DNA of 64,000 nucleotides from an uncultured Prevotellaceae bacterium (GCA_947306175.1 CAMZFV010000005.1:1-64000); one strand, 5' to 3'. Positions 41,560 to 51,956 are shown, numbered from the stretch's first letter. Made by a program: numbers and translations. Notes: a model not told the origin generated them from the sequence alone.

Positions 41560-43920
41560 ATGTTGAAAAAATTATTTGTGTTCCTACTGCTCCTTGTGGT
41601 GGCCGTGACAAGCGTCAACGCAGGCACTTGGAAGATGCACAACGCTTACATGTCATCAAAAATCCAGAATGTCTATGACGCTGGTGATAAGATTTACTAT
41701 GTGAACTGCGGTGCACTCTACCAGTTTGACAAAGAGACCACTAAGACGGTCTGGTTGAATCGTCAGAACAAGTTGTCGAGCAATCAGATTTCTCGCGTGT
41801 ATTATGACTGGGAGAACAATCTGCTCTTTGTGGCTTATCTGGATACCAATCTTGACATCATCGATGCTGACGGTAATGTCTATAACGTGAGCAACCTCAA
41901 GGATGCGATTTTCAATGTCCGTAACTACACGCTTAATGAGGGTGTGTTGGAAAACTATGCCAATGATGCCATTAATGATATCACATTCACTAATGGTATC
42001 GCATATGTGGCCGTGAACTACGGTTTTCTCACCATTGATGAGGCTACCAAGCGAATCACGAGCAACATGGACTTGAGTATTCGTTATCCCAACACCAATA
42101 TCAATTCGGTGGCAGTGATTGGCAACACCATGGCAATTCTTACCAACATCAACTGCTACTACGGGCCGGTGGGTAGTGAGGATCCTTTTGGTGAATATGC
42201 TAGGAAGTCAGGATCTTTTACTGGTGCCAGGATGTTCCCGATCAATGAGACATCGGTGTTTGTGCTTGGTTCTACCGCATTGTATAACTATGATTTCACC
42301 GATGGAGCGCCTATTCTGTCAAGCTTGGTGAGCTCCGCTCCCACTTCAGTTCAGAAGGCTCCCACAGGCTTCATCGCCAATTTCGCTGGCAAAAACTTCT
42401 ACTACACAATCGATGAAACTGGTAAGGTGGCCACCCAAGTCGCTACTTCGAGTACACAGTTTGCCACATCTTACCCGTTGGGCGATGGTACCGTATGGAT
42501 CAATGATGTTACAGGACTGCACATGAAGAACAGTGCCGACAGTTACAAGATGAACGCGCTCTCCACCGATGAACCCTATTGGCTCAAGTACAATGCCGCA
42601 ATGGATAAATTGTATGCATCGGTATCGGCCCGTAATGGTAAAAACAACACTGCTGCTACTCCTTCCAATATAATCAATACTTTTGATGGTGAGCAATGGG
42701 AGGACGCCTCTGCTTTCACCGCTTCTGGTTCGGGTTATGAATTTGTGTTCGATCCATTCGATCCGTTCACTTATGTTCGCGCCACTTGGGCAAGCGGTAT
42801 TTTCAAGGTGACCAACGATGTGAAGGTGAACAATTACACTAAGAGTAACACGGGTTCGAAGATTGGAACTTATAAAGCTCATCCAGCCTTTGACATTTAC
42901 GGTAACATGTGGGTGGTTAGCCCCTATGGTACTTCATGCCCATGGGCTGCGGTCCTGCCAAGAACGAAGTTCCTTCAGAACAATTCAACTACTGGCTGGT
43001 TTGTGCCTTCGACCTTTAATTCGTTGAAGGTGAATTCCTTCCAACGTTCACGCTTCCTCGTCTCCAAGAAGAACAACATGAAGATATTCTGTGATTGTGA
43101 TTTCGTTTCTCCCTCACAGAATATGATGGGCTACATCCGTTGCTTTGACAACGGTAATGAAGACCCCTCGGTTGATGAATACAGGCTAGTGAACATCAGC
43201 AGTTTTGTTGATCAAGACAGTAAACAGGTCAAGTGGTCTTATCTCTTGCACATGGAGGAGGACAACGATGGCATGATCTGGACCGGTTATATGGGAGGTC
43301 TGTTCGTATTTGATCCTGAGAGTGTGTTTGATGATTATCCCCGTGCGATTCGTCCCTTCGTGACCAAGTTTGATGAGGGTCAAGGAACTCTTTGCGAGGG
43401 TTATGACGTGTATGACGTGGGAGTGACCCGCGACAACAAGAAGTGGATTGCCACCAACAATGGTGTTTACTATGTTTCGCCCGACGGTTCAGAGGTATAT
43501 AACCACTTCACGACCGAAAACAGTGACATTCCCAGCGACCTGGTCTATAGCATTGAGTGTGACACGATTCACGACCGTGTCTATATCTACACCGACATAG
43601 GTCTTGCTGAGTATGTCGCTACTGGCGATGCTGCCACTTTGAATTTTGACGAAACCTATGCCTTCCCCAACCCCGTTGAGCCTGACTTCACGGGCATGGT
43701 GAAGATTACCAAGCTGATGGAGCACAGCTATGTGACCATTACCGACCGCAACGGACAGATGGTGGCTCAGCTGGGTCCCGTGACAGGTAGCGCATTGTGG
43801 GATTGCAGTGGTCCTGACGGCAACCGTTTGCCCACTGGCGTTTACAACGTCTATGCGGCCCAAGGCCGTCAACCGTCGACCACTGGCACGCCTCAGACGA
43901 CCATCATGGTCATCAGGTGA
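41560..43920 (+). CDS. PorZ-like secreted beta-propeller protein, copy 1
   Basis: A 786-residue exported protein. The signal peptide ends near VNAG (about 22). The body is built of propeller-type repeats (IWTGYMGGLFVFD and KWIATNNGVYYVSPDG are clear blades). A C-terminal beta-sandwich (about 700-786) begins YAFPNPVEPDFTGMV, continues ITDRNGQMVAQLG and ends GVYNVYAAQG. This is the plan of PorZ, the surface-exposed T9SS accessory protein of Porphyromonas that works with the sortase PorU. It belongs to a subgroup with copies 4 and 5. Bases about 42040-42500 are nearly identical to copy 4. Whether this paralog works in secretion or is itself a cargo is unknown. Confidence 0.75.
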   Translation: MLKKLFVFLLLLVVAVTSVNAGTWKMHNAYMSSKIQNVYDAGDKIYYVNCGALYQFDKETTKTVWLNRQNKLSSNQISRVYYDWENNLLFVAYLDTNLDIIDADGNVYNVSNLKDAIFNVRNYTLNEGVLENYANDAINDITFTNGIAYVAVNYGFLTIDEATKRITSNMDLSIRYPNTNINSVAVIGNTMAILTNINCYYGPVGSEDPFGEYARKSGSFTGARMFPINETSVFVLGSTALYNYDFTDGAPILSSLVSSAPTSVQKAPTGFIANFAGKNFYYTIDETGKVATQVATSSTQFATSYPLGDGTVWINDVTGLHMKNSADSYKMNALSTDEPYWLKYNAAMDKLYASVSARNGKNNTAATPSNIINTFDGEQWEDASAFTASGSGYEFVFDPFDPFTYVRATWASGIFKVTNDVKVNNYTKSNTGSKIGTYKAHPAFDIYGNMWVVSPYGTSCPWAAVLPRTKFLQNNSTTGWFVPSTFNSLKVNSFQRSRFLVSKKNNMKIFCDCDFVSPSQNMMGYIRCFDNGNEDPSVDEYRLVNISSFVDQDSKQVKWSYLLHMEEDNDGMIWTGYMGGLFVFDPESVFDDYPRAIRPFVTKFDEGQGTLCEGYDVYDVGVTRDNKKWIATNNGVYYVSPDGSEVYNHFTTENSDIPSDLVYSIECDTIHDRVYIYTDIGLAEYVATGDAATLNFDETYAFPNPVEPDFTGMVKITKLMEHSYVTITDRNGQMVAQLGPVTGSALWDCSGPDGNRLPTGVYNVYAAQGRQPSTTGTPQTTIMVIR

Positions 43921-44013
43921 TAATAGATTACAATCGTGATCAATGAATAAGTGGAGAGGGTGTGCCTTTATGGTGTGCCCTCTTGCACTAAAAAAAAGGC
44001 TTTTTAGCGCGTC

Positions 44014-44472
44014 ATGGATATCAATTCGGTTGAATTCTACACGATCGCTTTTGTGGTGGCAATGGCATTGATTGCCCTGCTCATGGGACGCACCGAGAAG
44101 CGGCATCCCAGCACATATATCATCCAGCTCGAGACTGCCGAGGCTGAAGGCGAGGCTGACGATATGGTGTGCTTCGAGACCACAAGTGACGGCCGTGTCC
44201 GCATTCGCCGCACCGGCTTGATGCTGAATCCCGAGGAAACCATCAATCTGGTGTTCAATATCCGTGACGAACATTGTGACATAGTTGAGAAAAAAGGCAT
44301 TAAGCGACGTGGTGACAATAGTGCTCCCGTTACGGGCGAAGCAACGGTGAAATGGTTGCGCCAGGGGATCAGATACCACATCCGCTATGAGAGCCAAGTG
44401 ATGAGTACTTGGGCGAGGTTCACCCTTGACACTTCATCATCAAAGCCCGTCGTAGCAAAGCTCAATATCTGA
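44014..44472 (+). CDS. small membrane-anchored protein of unknown function
   Basis: A 152-residue protein that I do not recognise. An N-terminal helix (about 8-24, YTIAFVVAMALIALLMG) is followed by a soluble beta-rich domain (QLETAEAEGEADDMVCFET, RIRRTGLML, VKWLRQGIRYHIRYES). It could be an immunoglobulin-like or carboxypeptidase-regulatory-type fold, but no motif decides this. It lies between copies 1 and 2 of the PorZ-like array, 93 bases after the former and on the same strand. The coding pattern (GC at third positions) looks like the chromosome, not like recent transfer. Confidence 0.7.
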   Translation: MDINSVEFYTIAFVVAMALIALLMGRTEKRHPSTYIIQLETAEAEGEADDMVCFETTSDGRVRIRRTGLMLNPEETINLVFNIRDEHCDIVEKKGIKRRGDNSAPVTGEATVKWLRQGIRYHIRYESQVMSTWARFTLDTSSSKPVVAKLNI

Positions 44473-44501
44473 GTGCCTTATATTTAAATAATGTGTGGAA
44501 T

Positions 44502-44530
44502 ACACAATTTAACGTTAGGTGTTCACGTTA
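44502..44530 (+). promoter_or_regulatory. bipartite upstream motif, copy 2
   Basis: ACACAATTTA, then 13 bases, then ACGTTA. It matches 49399-49427 at 25 of 29 positions and both half-sites of 54521-54548. It ends 48 bases before ATG 44579. The spacing could suit an extracytoplasmic-function sigma factor promoter. Confidence 0.5.
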
Positions 44531-44578
44531 ATTATAGATATAGAGACGGCTTCAAATAATGAATTAAACATCTTAGTT

Positions 44579-46930
44579 ATGTTAAAAAGATATATATTCT
44601 TCATAGTGTTCCTGATCATGACCGTAGTCAGCATCAATGCTGGCTCATGGAAGCTTCATGGTTATTATTTGTCGTCCAAGATCCAGAATGTGTATGACAT
44701 GGGCGACAAAGTATACTATGTGAACAGCGGCTTCCTTTATCAGTTTGATAAGGCTACTTCTCAAACGGTATTATGGAACAGCAAGAACAAGTTGTCTGAC
44801 GAAAACATCACCCAGGCCTATTATGACTGGGAGAATAAGTTGATCTTTGTCGCCTACTATGATACCAACATTGACATCATTGATGCCGATGGCAGGGTAT
44901 ATAACGTGAGCAACCTGAAGGATGCAATTTTCAATGTCCGCAATTACACGCTTGAGAATAACGTGTTGAAGGGTTTCACGGGTGGAACCATCAATGATAT
45001 CACCTTTGCTAATGGTATCGCCTATGTGGCCGTGGATTATGGTTACCTCACAATAGATGAGTCCACCAAGAGGGTTGTGGATAACGTCAACCTGAGCCTC
45101 CAATCGACATCCATCAATATCAATTCGGTCGCAGTGATTGGTAATACCATGGTGATTCTCACCGACGTGTACTGCTATTATGGTCCTGTGGGCAGTAGCC
45201 GCCCGCTATCGGAATATTCCAAAAATCGGGGCACATTTTCCAAGTCAAAGCTTTATCCGATCAATGAGACTTCATTTTTCCTGCTAGGATCAGGTTCATT
45301 ATATAACTGTGATTTATCCAGTGGATCACTTTCCCTTTCCAGATTAGTGAGTGCCCCGGCGACGTCGGTCCAGAAGTCCAAGATTGGCTATATTGCCAAT
45401 TTCTCGGGACAGAACTATTATTATACGATTGATGAAACTGGAAAGGTAGCTACTCAGGCGTCCACATCAGCTGGATTTGCCACATCTGACCCGATGGGCA
45501 ATGGACAAGTGTGGATCAATGATTATACGGGTCTGCATCTGAGCGGCAGTACAGTGGTTTATAAGCCCAACGCCCTTACGACCGACGAGCCCTATTGGCT
45601 CAAGTACAATGCCGCGATGGATAAGTTGTATGCCGCCACATCGGCGCTCAATGGTAAGAATAGAACGCGTCCCGAAAACTTGGCCCCTCATGTCGTCAAT
45701 ACCTATGACGGAGAACAATGGGTCTATGCCACTCCCTATTCGTCGACAGGTGCTGCCTATGAGTTTGTGTTTGATCCCTTTGACCCTTACACCTATGTGC
45801 GCGCAAGTTGGAATTCAGGTGTCCACAAGGTAACCAATGGCCAGCTTAAGAGAACATATAACTCGAGCAACTCTCTGGTGGGTATGTATAAAGCCCACCC
45901 CGCCTTTGATAAGAATGGTAACATGTGGGTAGTCAGTTCCTATGGCAATTCCTCTTGCCCTGTGGCAGTCTTGCCAAGGGATAAATACCTCAAGACGTCA
46001 GTCAAGACGGACTGGTTCCAGCCCTCCGGACTGCTGATGTTGAATACCGGCGTTATGCAGCGTTCCCGCTTCATTATCTCCAAGAAGAACAATGTGAAGA
46101 TTTACAATGACTGCGATTACCAGTCTACTACACAAGTGGGACATTTCATCTGTTGGGACAACGATAGTGACGACCCCACCGTTGACAATTATAGGGTGGT
46201 GACCATCGTTAACTTCCTTGACCAGTTCAATAATCAGATCGACTGGACTTACATCATGCACGCCGAGGAGGACAACGACGGCATGATTTGGGTGGGTTCT
46301 ACTTCGGGCTTGTTTGTGTTTGACCCCGATGTGGTATTTGATGATTACCCCCATGCAACGCGCCCATACGTCACCAAGTCTAAGGAAGGCAAGGGACATC
46401 TCTGTGATGGCTATACTGTCTATGACATCGGTGTGACCCGTGAAAACGAGAAGTGGATTGCCACCAATAATGGCATCTTCCATGTCTCGCCCGACGGCAC
46501 CGAGGTCTATGACCACTTCACCCTCCAGAATAGTGGCCTCCCCAGCGATCTTGTCTATAGTGTTGAGTGCGACACGGTAAACAACCGAGTGTATGCTTTC
46601 ACCGATAAAGGCTTTGTGGAATATGTCGCCGAAGGCGATGTCACGGCGTTTAGCTTTGACGAGGCCTATGCTTATCCCAATCCTGTCGAGCCAGATTTCA
46701 CAGGTATGGTGAAAATTGCCAAGCTGATGGAGAATACCTTTGTGACCATCACCGACCGTACAGGTCAGGTAGTGGCACAGATGGGGCCTGTGACAGGTAG
46801 CACGCTGTGGGACTGCTGTGATGTCGATGGTGATAGGGTGCCCACGGGCGTGTACAACATCTATGTGGCACAAGGCGCACAACCGCTAACGACGGGCAAA
46901 CCTCAGTTGACAATTCTTGTAATCAAGTGA
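44579..46930 (+). CDS. PorZ-like secreted beta-propeller protein, copy 2
   Basis: A 783-residue paralog with the same plan: signal peptide to about SINAG, propeller repeats (GSTSGLFVFDPDVVFDDYP; KWIATNNGIFHVSPDG), and a C-terminal sandwich starting YAYPNPVEPDFTGMV. It groups with copy 3: both carry SNSLVG/NNSLVGTYKAHPAFDKNGN and PRDKY/PRDKF, where copies 1, 4 and 5 have SNTGSKIGTYKAHPAFD or a variant. The frame is open from 44519, but the motif at 44502-44530 overlaps that part, and ATG 44579 (MLKRYIFFIVFLIM) gives the signal peptide. Copy 3 follows after 40 bases, probably in one transcript. Confidence 0.75.
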   Translation: MLKRYIFFIVFLIMTVVSINAGSWKLHGYYLSSKIQNVYDMGDKVYYVNSGFLYQFDKATSQTVLWNSKNKLSDENITQAYYDWENKLIFVAYYDTNIDIIDADGRVYNVSNLKDAIFNVRNYTLENNVLKGFTGGTINDITFANGIAYVAVDYGYLTIDESTKRVVDNVNLSLQSTSININSVAVIGNTMVILTDVYCYYGPVGSSRPLSEYSKNRGTFSKSKLYPINETSFFLLGSGSLYNCDLSSGSLSLSRLVSAPATSVQKSKIGYIANFSGQNYYYTIDETGKVATQASTSAGFATSDPMGNGQVWINDYTGLHLSGSTVVYKPNALTTDEPYWLKYNAAMDKLYAATSALNGKNRTRPENLAPHVVNTYDGEQWVYATPYSSTGAAYEFVFDPFDPYTYVRASWNSGVHKVTNGQLKRTYNSSNSLVGMYKAHPAFDKNGNMWVVSSYGNSSCPVAVLPRDKYLKTSVKTDWFQPSGLLMLNTGVMQRSRFIISKKNNVKIYNDCDYQSTTQVGHFICWDNDSDDPTVDNYRVVTIVNFLDQFNNQIDWTYIMHAEEDNDGMIWVGSTSGLFVFDPDVVFDDYPHATRPYVTKSKEGKGHLCDGYTVYDIGVTRENEKWIATNNGIFHVSPDGTEVYDHFTLQNSGLPSDLVYSVECDTVNNRVYAFTDKGFVEYVAEGDVTAFSFDEAYAYPNPVEPDFTGMVKIAKLMENTFVTITDRTGQVVAQMGPVTGSTLWDCCDVDGDRVPTGVYNIYVAQGAQPLTTGKPQLTILVIK

Positions 46931-46970
46931 TGTGATAAATAAAGATATAAACTAAACGAGCATAATTGTT

Positions 46971-49313
46971 ATGTTAAAAAAACAACTTCTGTCCCTGATG
47001 CTGCTGGTGATGGCTGTGGCGACTGCCAGTGCCGGCACGTGGATTACCCATAACTATTACATGTCAACCAAAATCAATAATGTGTTTGACACGGGTGATA
47101 AGATCTACTATGTGAACTGTAACAAACTGTTCATGTTTGATAAGGTCGCTTCGACGACTGCAGCCCTCAATCAACAGAATATGCTGACGGGCGGCCTTGT
47201 CTCTCAGATTTATTATGATTGGGAGAGCGGTTTGCTCTTTGTGGCTTATCTGGACACCAACATTGATATCATTGATAGTGATGGCAAGGTCTATAACGTG
47301 AGCAACATCAAGAATTTGGTGATGAATGTGCGCAACCAAAAGATTGAGGCCGGCGAACTGAAATCCTTCACGGGCAAGACCATCAATGACATCACGTTTG
47401 CCAATGGTCTGGCCTACGTGGCAGTTGGTTATGGCTATGCCACCATTGATGAGGCTACCAAAAAGGTTGTCGGAAACGTCGATTTCGGTAATGGCATCAA
47501 CATCAATTCGGTGGCTGTGATGGGTAATCGGATGGTTATCCTTGCCAATGACACTTGCTATTATGGCCCCATGGGCAGTACCAACCCCTTGCGGGAGTAT
47601 TCCAAGAGCGCTGGTGCGTTCTCGGGTTCAAAGATGTACCCGATCAATGCGTCATCGGTCTTTGTCTTGGGATCTACTGCACTATATAACTATGACTTCT
47701 CGGGCACGGCGCCGGTATTGACGAGTCTGGTCGCTGCGAAATCCACTTCAGTACAAAAGACAACGACAGGTTTTATCGCTAACTTTGCTGGCCAGAATTT
47801 TTATTACACCATCGATCCCACGGGCAAGACGGCCACCAAGGCTTCTTCGTCTATCGGCTTTGCCACTTCTGACCCCAATGGTGATGGCACTGTGTGGATC
47901 AATGACGGCAACGGCCTGCACATGAAGAACAGTGCGACCAACTATAAGGTGAACGCCCTCACGACCGACGAACCTTACTGGCTCAAGTACAATGCCACTA
48001 TGGATAAACTATATGTGGGAACCTCTGCACTCAATCAGAAAAACAGGACCCTGCCATCTAATATGGCACCTCATGTGATCAACATCTACGATGGCACCAA
48101 CTGGCAGAACGCTACGGCCTATTCAGCAACTGGAGCAGGCTATGAGTTTGTGTTTGCGCCTTTTGACTCCACGACCTATGTGCGTGCAAGTTGGGATAAA
48201 GGAATCCATAAGGTCAAGAATAATGTGTTGGTTGCGACTTATAATAGTAATAATTCTCTTGTGGGTACATATAAAGCTCACCCTGCCTTTGACAAGAACG
48301 GCAACTTGTGGGTAGTTAATTCCTTTGGTTATGACAATTGCCCTGTATCGGTGCTTCCTAGGGATAAATTTAATCTGACTCCCGCCAAGACCAATTGGGT
48401 GCAACCCCCAGGATTAACATCATTATATACATTATACTTTCAAGCTTCACGTTTTATCATTTCCAAGAAAAACAACTACAAGATTTATTGCGATGGTGAT
48501 AACGCCAATGATACATGGGTTGGCCACATCTTGTGCTGGGACAACGGAAGTGATGACGTCATGGCTGGAAACTACAGGATTGCCAATATCTCTAATTTCG
48601 TCAATCAGAATAACCAACTCATCGAGTGGTCTTATCTCTTCCACATGGAAGAGGATAACGACGGCATGATTTGGGTCGGCTATATGGGTGGTTTGTTCGT
48701 TTTTGACCCAGATGTCGTTTTCGATGATAATCCTAGGGCAACGCGCCCCTTTGTGACCAACTTTGACGAGGGCAAGGGATATCTTTGCGATGGCTTTTTC
48801 GTTTATGATGTGGGTGTGACCCGCGACAACAAGAAGTGGATCGCCACCAACAATGGCGTTTACTATGTCTCGCCTGACGGCACAGAGGTGTATAATCACT
48901 TCACGATCGATAACAGCGACATTCCCAGCAATCTGGTCTATAGCATCGAGTGTGACACCGTTCACAACCGCGTTTATATCTTTACCGACAATGGTTTTGC
49001 CGAGTATGTCGCCAATGGCGATGCCGCCGCAGTGAACTTCGATGGCACCTACGCGTTTCCCAACCCCGTTGAACCCGATTTCACGGGCATGGTGAAGATT
49101 GACAAGCTGATGACGAACAGCTATGTGACCATCACCGACCGCAACGGCCAAGTGGTGGCTCAGCTCGGTCCAGTGATGGGCAGTGCCTTGTGGGACTGCA
49201 GTGGCCCTGACGGCAATCGTGTCCCCACAGGCGTTTACAACGTCTATGCGGCTCAAGGCCGCCAGCCGTCACTGACGGGCACGCCTCAGACGACCATCAT
49301 GGTCATCAGATAA
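46971..49313 (+). CDS. PorZ-like secreted beta-propeller protein, copy 3
   Basis: A 780-residue paralog. The signal peptide ends at about TASAG; the propeller repeats and C-terminal sandwich are as in the other copies (YAFPNPVEPDFTGMV; GNRVPTGVYNVY). The first three quarters group with copy 2, but the last 324-base conserved stretch (48948-49271) is identical to copy 5, so the gene is a mosaic. The start MLKKQLLSLMLLVM is closely coupled to copy 2. A strong terminator follows. Confidence 0.75.
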   Translation: MLKKQLLSLMLLVMAVATASAGTWITHNYYMSTKINNVFDTGDKIYYVNCNKLFMFDKVASTTAALNQQNMLTGGLVSQIYYDWESGLLFVAYLDTNIDIIDSDGKVYNVSNIKNLVMNVRNQKIEAGELKSFTGKTINDITFANGLAYVAVGYGYATIDEATKKVVGNVDFGNGININSVAVMGNRMVILANDTCYYGPMGSTNPLREYSKSAGAFSGSKMYPINASSVFVLGSTALYNYDFSGTAPVLTSLVAAKSTSVQKTTTGFIANFAGQNFYYTIDPTGKTATKASSSIGFATSDPNGDGTVWINDGNGLHMKNSATNYKVNALTTDEPYWLKYNATMDKLYVGTSALNQKNRTLPSNMAPHVINIYDGTNWQNATAYSATGAGYEFVFAPFDSTTYVRASWDKGIHKVKNNVLVATYNSNNSLVGTYKAHPAFDKNGNLWVVNSFGYDNCPVSVLPRDKFNLTPAKTNWVQPPGLTSLYTLYFQASRFIISKKNNYKIYCDGDNANDTWVGHILCWDNGSDDVMAGNYRIANISNFVNQNNQLIEWSYLFHMEEDNDGMIWVGYMGGLFVFDPDVVFDDNPRATRPFVTNFDEGKGYLCDGFFVYDVGVTRDNKKWIATNNGVYYVSPDGTEVYNHFTIDNSDIPSNLVYSIECDTVHNRVYIFTDNGFAEYVANGDAAAVNFDGTYAFPNPVEPDFTGMVKIDKLMTNSYVTITDRNGQVVAQLGPVMGSALWDCSGPDGNRVPTGVYNVYAAQGRQPSLTGTPQTTIMVIR
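48948..49271 (+). repeat. 324-bp tract identical to 54024-54347
   Basis: Read line by line, the two stretches show no difference, while the flanking parts of copies 3 and 5 are clearly diverged. It encodes the last blade and most of the C-terminal sandwich. Confidence 0.95.
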
Positions 49314-49330
49314 TATTGTTATATAGATTA

Positions 49331-49388
49331 ATCATCATTGGCGTCCGCTAAAAAGGCTAAAGAGCTTTTTGCGGACGCCATGATTATA
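49331..49388 (+). terminator. terminator after copy 3
   Basis: GGCGTCCGC (49340-49348) pairs with GCGGACGCC (49371-49379), reinforced by AAAAAGG/CTTTTT inside and AATCAT/ATGATT outside. Confidence 0.85.
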
Positions 49389-49398
49389 TGAATACAGC

Positions 49399-49427
49399 AC
49401 ACAATTTAGCGGCAGGTGTTTACGTTA
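49399..49427 (+). promoter_or_regulatory. bipartite upstream motif, copy 4
   Basis: ACACAATTTA, 13 bases, ACGTTA, as upstream of copy 2 (25/29 identical). It is 156 bases before ATG 49584; the rest of the 270-base gap shows only the duplicated leader at 49536-49583. Confidence 0.5.
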
Positions 49428-49583
49428 TAATAATTGAAAGGATAGTATCGTTTTAGCTGCAGCATGATGCTATGCATAGATAAATGGCTGTAGTTAATAG
49501 AATCACGGAATGTAGTACCATTCAACAAGTGAGGACATCTGTCTCTTCATGGCCTTTATTAACTTTTAAACAAGCGATTTAGT

Positions 49584-51956
49584 ATGATGAAAAGAGTTTT
49601 ACTGTATCTAACACTTATGGTGATGGTAGTTGTCACCACCAATGCAGGCACATGGAAGATGCATAACGCCTACATGACATCCAAGATTCAGAATGTCTAT
49701 GACCTGGGTGACAAGGTTTATTATTTGAACTGCGGAGAACTCTATCAGTTTGACAAGGATACCAATAAGACCGTCTGGTTAAATTGTCAGAATAAGTTAT
49801 CAAGTAATCTGATTTCCCAGTTATATTATGATTGGGAAAATAATCTGCTCTTTGTAGCATATCTTGATTGCAATCTGGACATCATCGATGCCGATGGTAA
49901 TGTCTATAACGTGAGCAATATCAAGGATGCGCTATTTTGCGTCCGTAACCCTGTATATAATAGTGAAGATGGCAATTTAGCAGGTTATTCCAAGAATGCC
50001 ATCAATGATATCACGTTCGCCCATGGCATTGCCTATGTGACCGTGAACTATGGTTATCTTACCCTTGATGAGGCTACCAAGCGAATCACGAGCAATATGG
50101 ACTTGAGCATTCGTTATCCCAATACCAACATTAATTCGGTGGCGGTGATTGGCAACACCATGGCAATTCTCACCAACATCAACTGCTACTATGGACCGGT
50201 GGGTAGTGAGGATCCTTTTGGTGAATATGCTAGGAAGTCAGGATCTTTTACTGGTGCCAGGATGTTCCCGATCAATGAGACTTCTTTGTTTGTGCTAAGC
50301 TCTACCGCATTGTATAACTATGATTTCACCAATGGAGCGCCTGTTCTGTCAGGCTTGGTGAGCTCCGCTCCCACTTCAGTTCAGAAGGCTCCCACAGGCT
50401 TTATCGCCAATTTCGCTGGCAAAAACTTCTACTACACAATCGATGAAACTGGCAAGGTGGCCACCCAAGTCGCTACTTCAAGTACACAGTTTGCCACATC
50501 TTATCCGTTGGGCGATGGAACTGTTTGGATCAATGATGCTACAGGATTGCACATGAAGAACAGTGCCGAAAGCTACAAGTTGAACGCACTCACTACCGAC
50601 GAGCCCTATTGGCTTAAGTACAATGCGGCAATGGATAAATTGTATGTGGCATCAACCGCACTGAATGGAAAGAACAGGGCAATGCCAAATAATTATGCTA
50701 TCCATGTCATCAATACCTATAATGGTGAGATATGGGAGAATGCCACTGCTTTTTCGGCTAATGGCGCGGCATATGAATTTGTGTTTGATCCATTCGATCC
50801 CTTCACCTATGTTCGCGCCAGCTGGTCAAGTGGTATTTTCAAGGTAACCAACGATGTGAAGGTGAATAACTACACCAAGAGTAACACGGGCTCGAAGATT
50901 GGTACTTACAAAGCTCATCCCGCCTTTGACAAGAATGGTAACATGTGGGTTGTGAATCCCTTCGACGAATCTTGTCCGTGGACGGCGGTTTTGCCTAGGG
51001 CAAGGTTTGTGAGGAACAACACGACGACTGGCTGGTTTGTGCCTTCGGCATTTACATCGTTGAAGGTGAATTCCTTCCAGCGTTCGCGATTCCTCATCTC
51101 TAAGAAGAACAACATGAAGATATTCTGTGATTGTGATTACGTTGATCCATCAAAGAATATGCAAGGCTATATTCGCTGCTTTGACAACGGCAATGAAGAC
51201 CCCACAGTCGATGAATACAGGCTGGTGAACATTAGCTGTTTTGTCGATCAGAACAGTAAGCAGGTCAAATGGAATTATCTTTTGCATCTGGAGGAGGATA
51301 ACGACGGCATGATCTGGGCTGGTTATATGGGTGGTCTATTCGTATTCGATCCAGAGAATGTGTTTGATGATTATCCCCGTGCGATACGTCCTTTCGTCAC
51401 TAAGTTTGATGAGGGCCCAGGTACACTCTGCGAGGGTTATGACGTGTATGACGTAGGAGTAACCCGCGACAACAAGAAGTGGATTGCCACCAACTATGGT
51501 GTTTATTATGTTTCGCCCGACGGTTCAGAGGTATATAACCACTTCACGACCGATAATAGCGACATTCCCAGTGACGTGGTCTATAGTGTCGAGTGCGATA
51601 CGATTCATGACCGCGTATATATCTTCACTGACATAGGTCTTGCCGAGTATGTCGCCACTGGCGAAACCGCCTCTTTGAATTTCGACGAGACTTATGCCTT
51701 CCCCAACCCTGTAGAGCCTGACTTCACTGGCATGGTGAAGATTGCCAAGCTGATGGAAGACAGCTTTGTGACTATCACTGACCGCAACGGACAGGTAGTG
51801 GCTCAGCTGGGTCCTGTGATGGGTGGCGCGTATTGGGATTGCAGTGGTCCTGATGGCAATCGTGTCCCCACCGGCGTTTACAATGTCTATGCGGCTCAAG
51901 GACGTCAGCCGTCAACTACGGGCACGCCTCAGACGACCATCATGGTCATTAGGTAA
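49584..51956 (+). CDS. PorZ-like secreted beta-propeller protein, copy 4
   Basis: A 790-residue paralog with signal peptide (MMKRVLLYLTLMVM, cleavage near TNAG), propeller repeats (WAGYMGGLFVFDPENVFD; KWIATNYGVYYVSPDG) and the C-terminal sandwich (FPNPVEPDFTGMV, AYWDCSGPDGNRVPTGVY). The middle 5' third is nearly identical to copy 1, and its leader plus signal peptide match copy 5 (MMKRVLLYL). It is followed after 54 bases by copy 5. The start MM is used; a second ATG follows directly. Confidence 0.75.
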   Translation: MMKRVLLYLTLMVMVVVTTNAGTWKMHNAYMTSKIQNVYDLGDKVYYLNCGELYQFDKDTNKTVWLNCQNKLSSNLISQLYYDWENNLLFVAYLDCNLDIIDADGNVYNVSNIKDALFCVRNPVYNSEDGNLAGYSKNAINDITFAHGIAYVTVNYGYLTLDEATKRITSNMDLSIRYPNTNINSVAVIGNTMAILTNINCYYGPVGSEDPFGEYARKSGSFTGARMFPINETSLFVLSSTALYNYDFTNGAPVLSGLVSSAPTSVQKAPTGFIANFAGKNFYYTIDETGKVATQVATSSTQFATSYPLGDGTVWINDATGLHMKNSAESYKLNALTTDEPYWLKYNAAMDKLYVASTALNGKNRAMPNNYAIHVINTYNGEIWENATAFSANGAAYEFVFDPFDPFTYVRASWSSGIFKVTNDVKVNNYTKSNTGSKIGTYKAHPAFDKNGNMWVVNPFDESCPWTAVLPRARFVRNNTTTGWFVPSAFTSLKVNSFQRSRFLISKKNNMKIFCDCDYVDPSKNMQGYIRCFDNGNEDPTVDEYRLVNISCFVDQNSKQVKWNYLLHLEEDNDGMIWAGYMGGLFVFDPENVFDDYPRAIRPFVTKFDEGPGTLCEGYDVYDVGVTRDNKKWIATNYGVYYVSPDGSEVYNHFTTDNSDIPSDVVYSVECDTIHDRVYIFTDIGLAEYVATGETASLNFDETYAFPNPVEPDFTGMVKIAKLMEDSFVTITDRNGQVVAQLGPVMGGAYWDCSGPDGNRVPTGVYNVYAAQGRQPSTTGTPQTTIMVIR

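Noticed and set aside
43951..43988. Strong terminator after PorZ-like copy 1
   Set aside because: AGAGGG/CCCTCT and GTG/CAC can pair, but the inner part does not and an A-run rather than a T-run follows; too weak to list.
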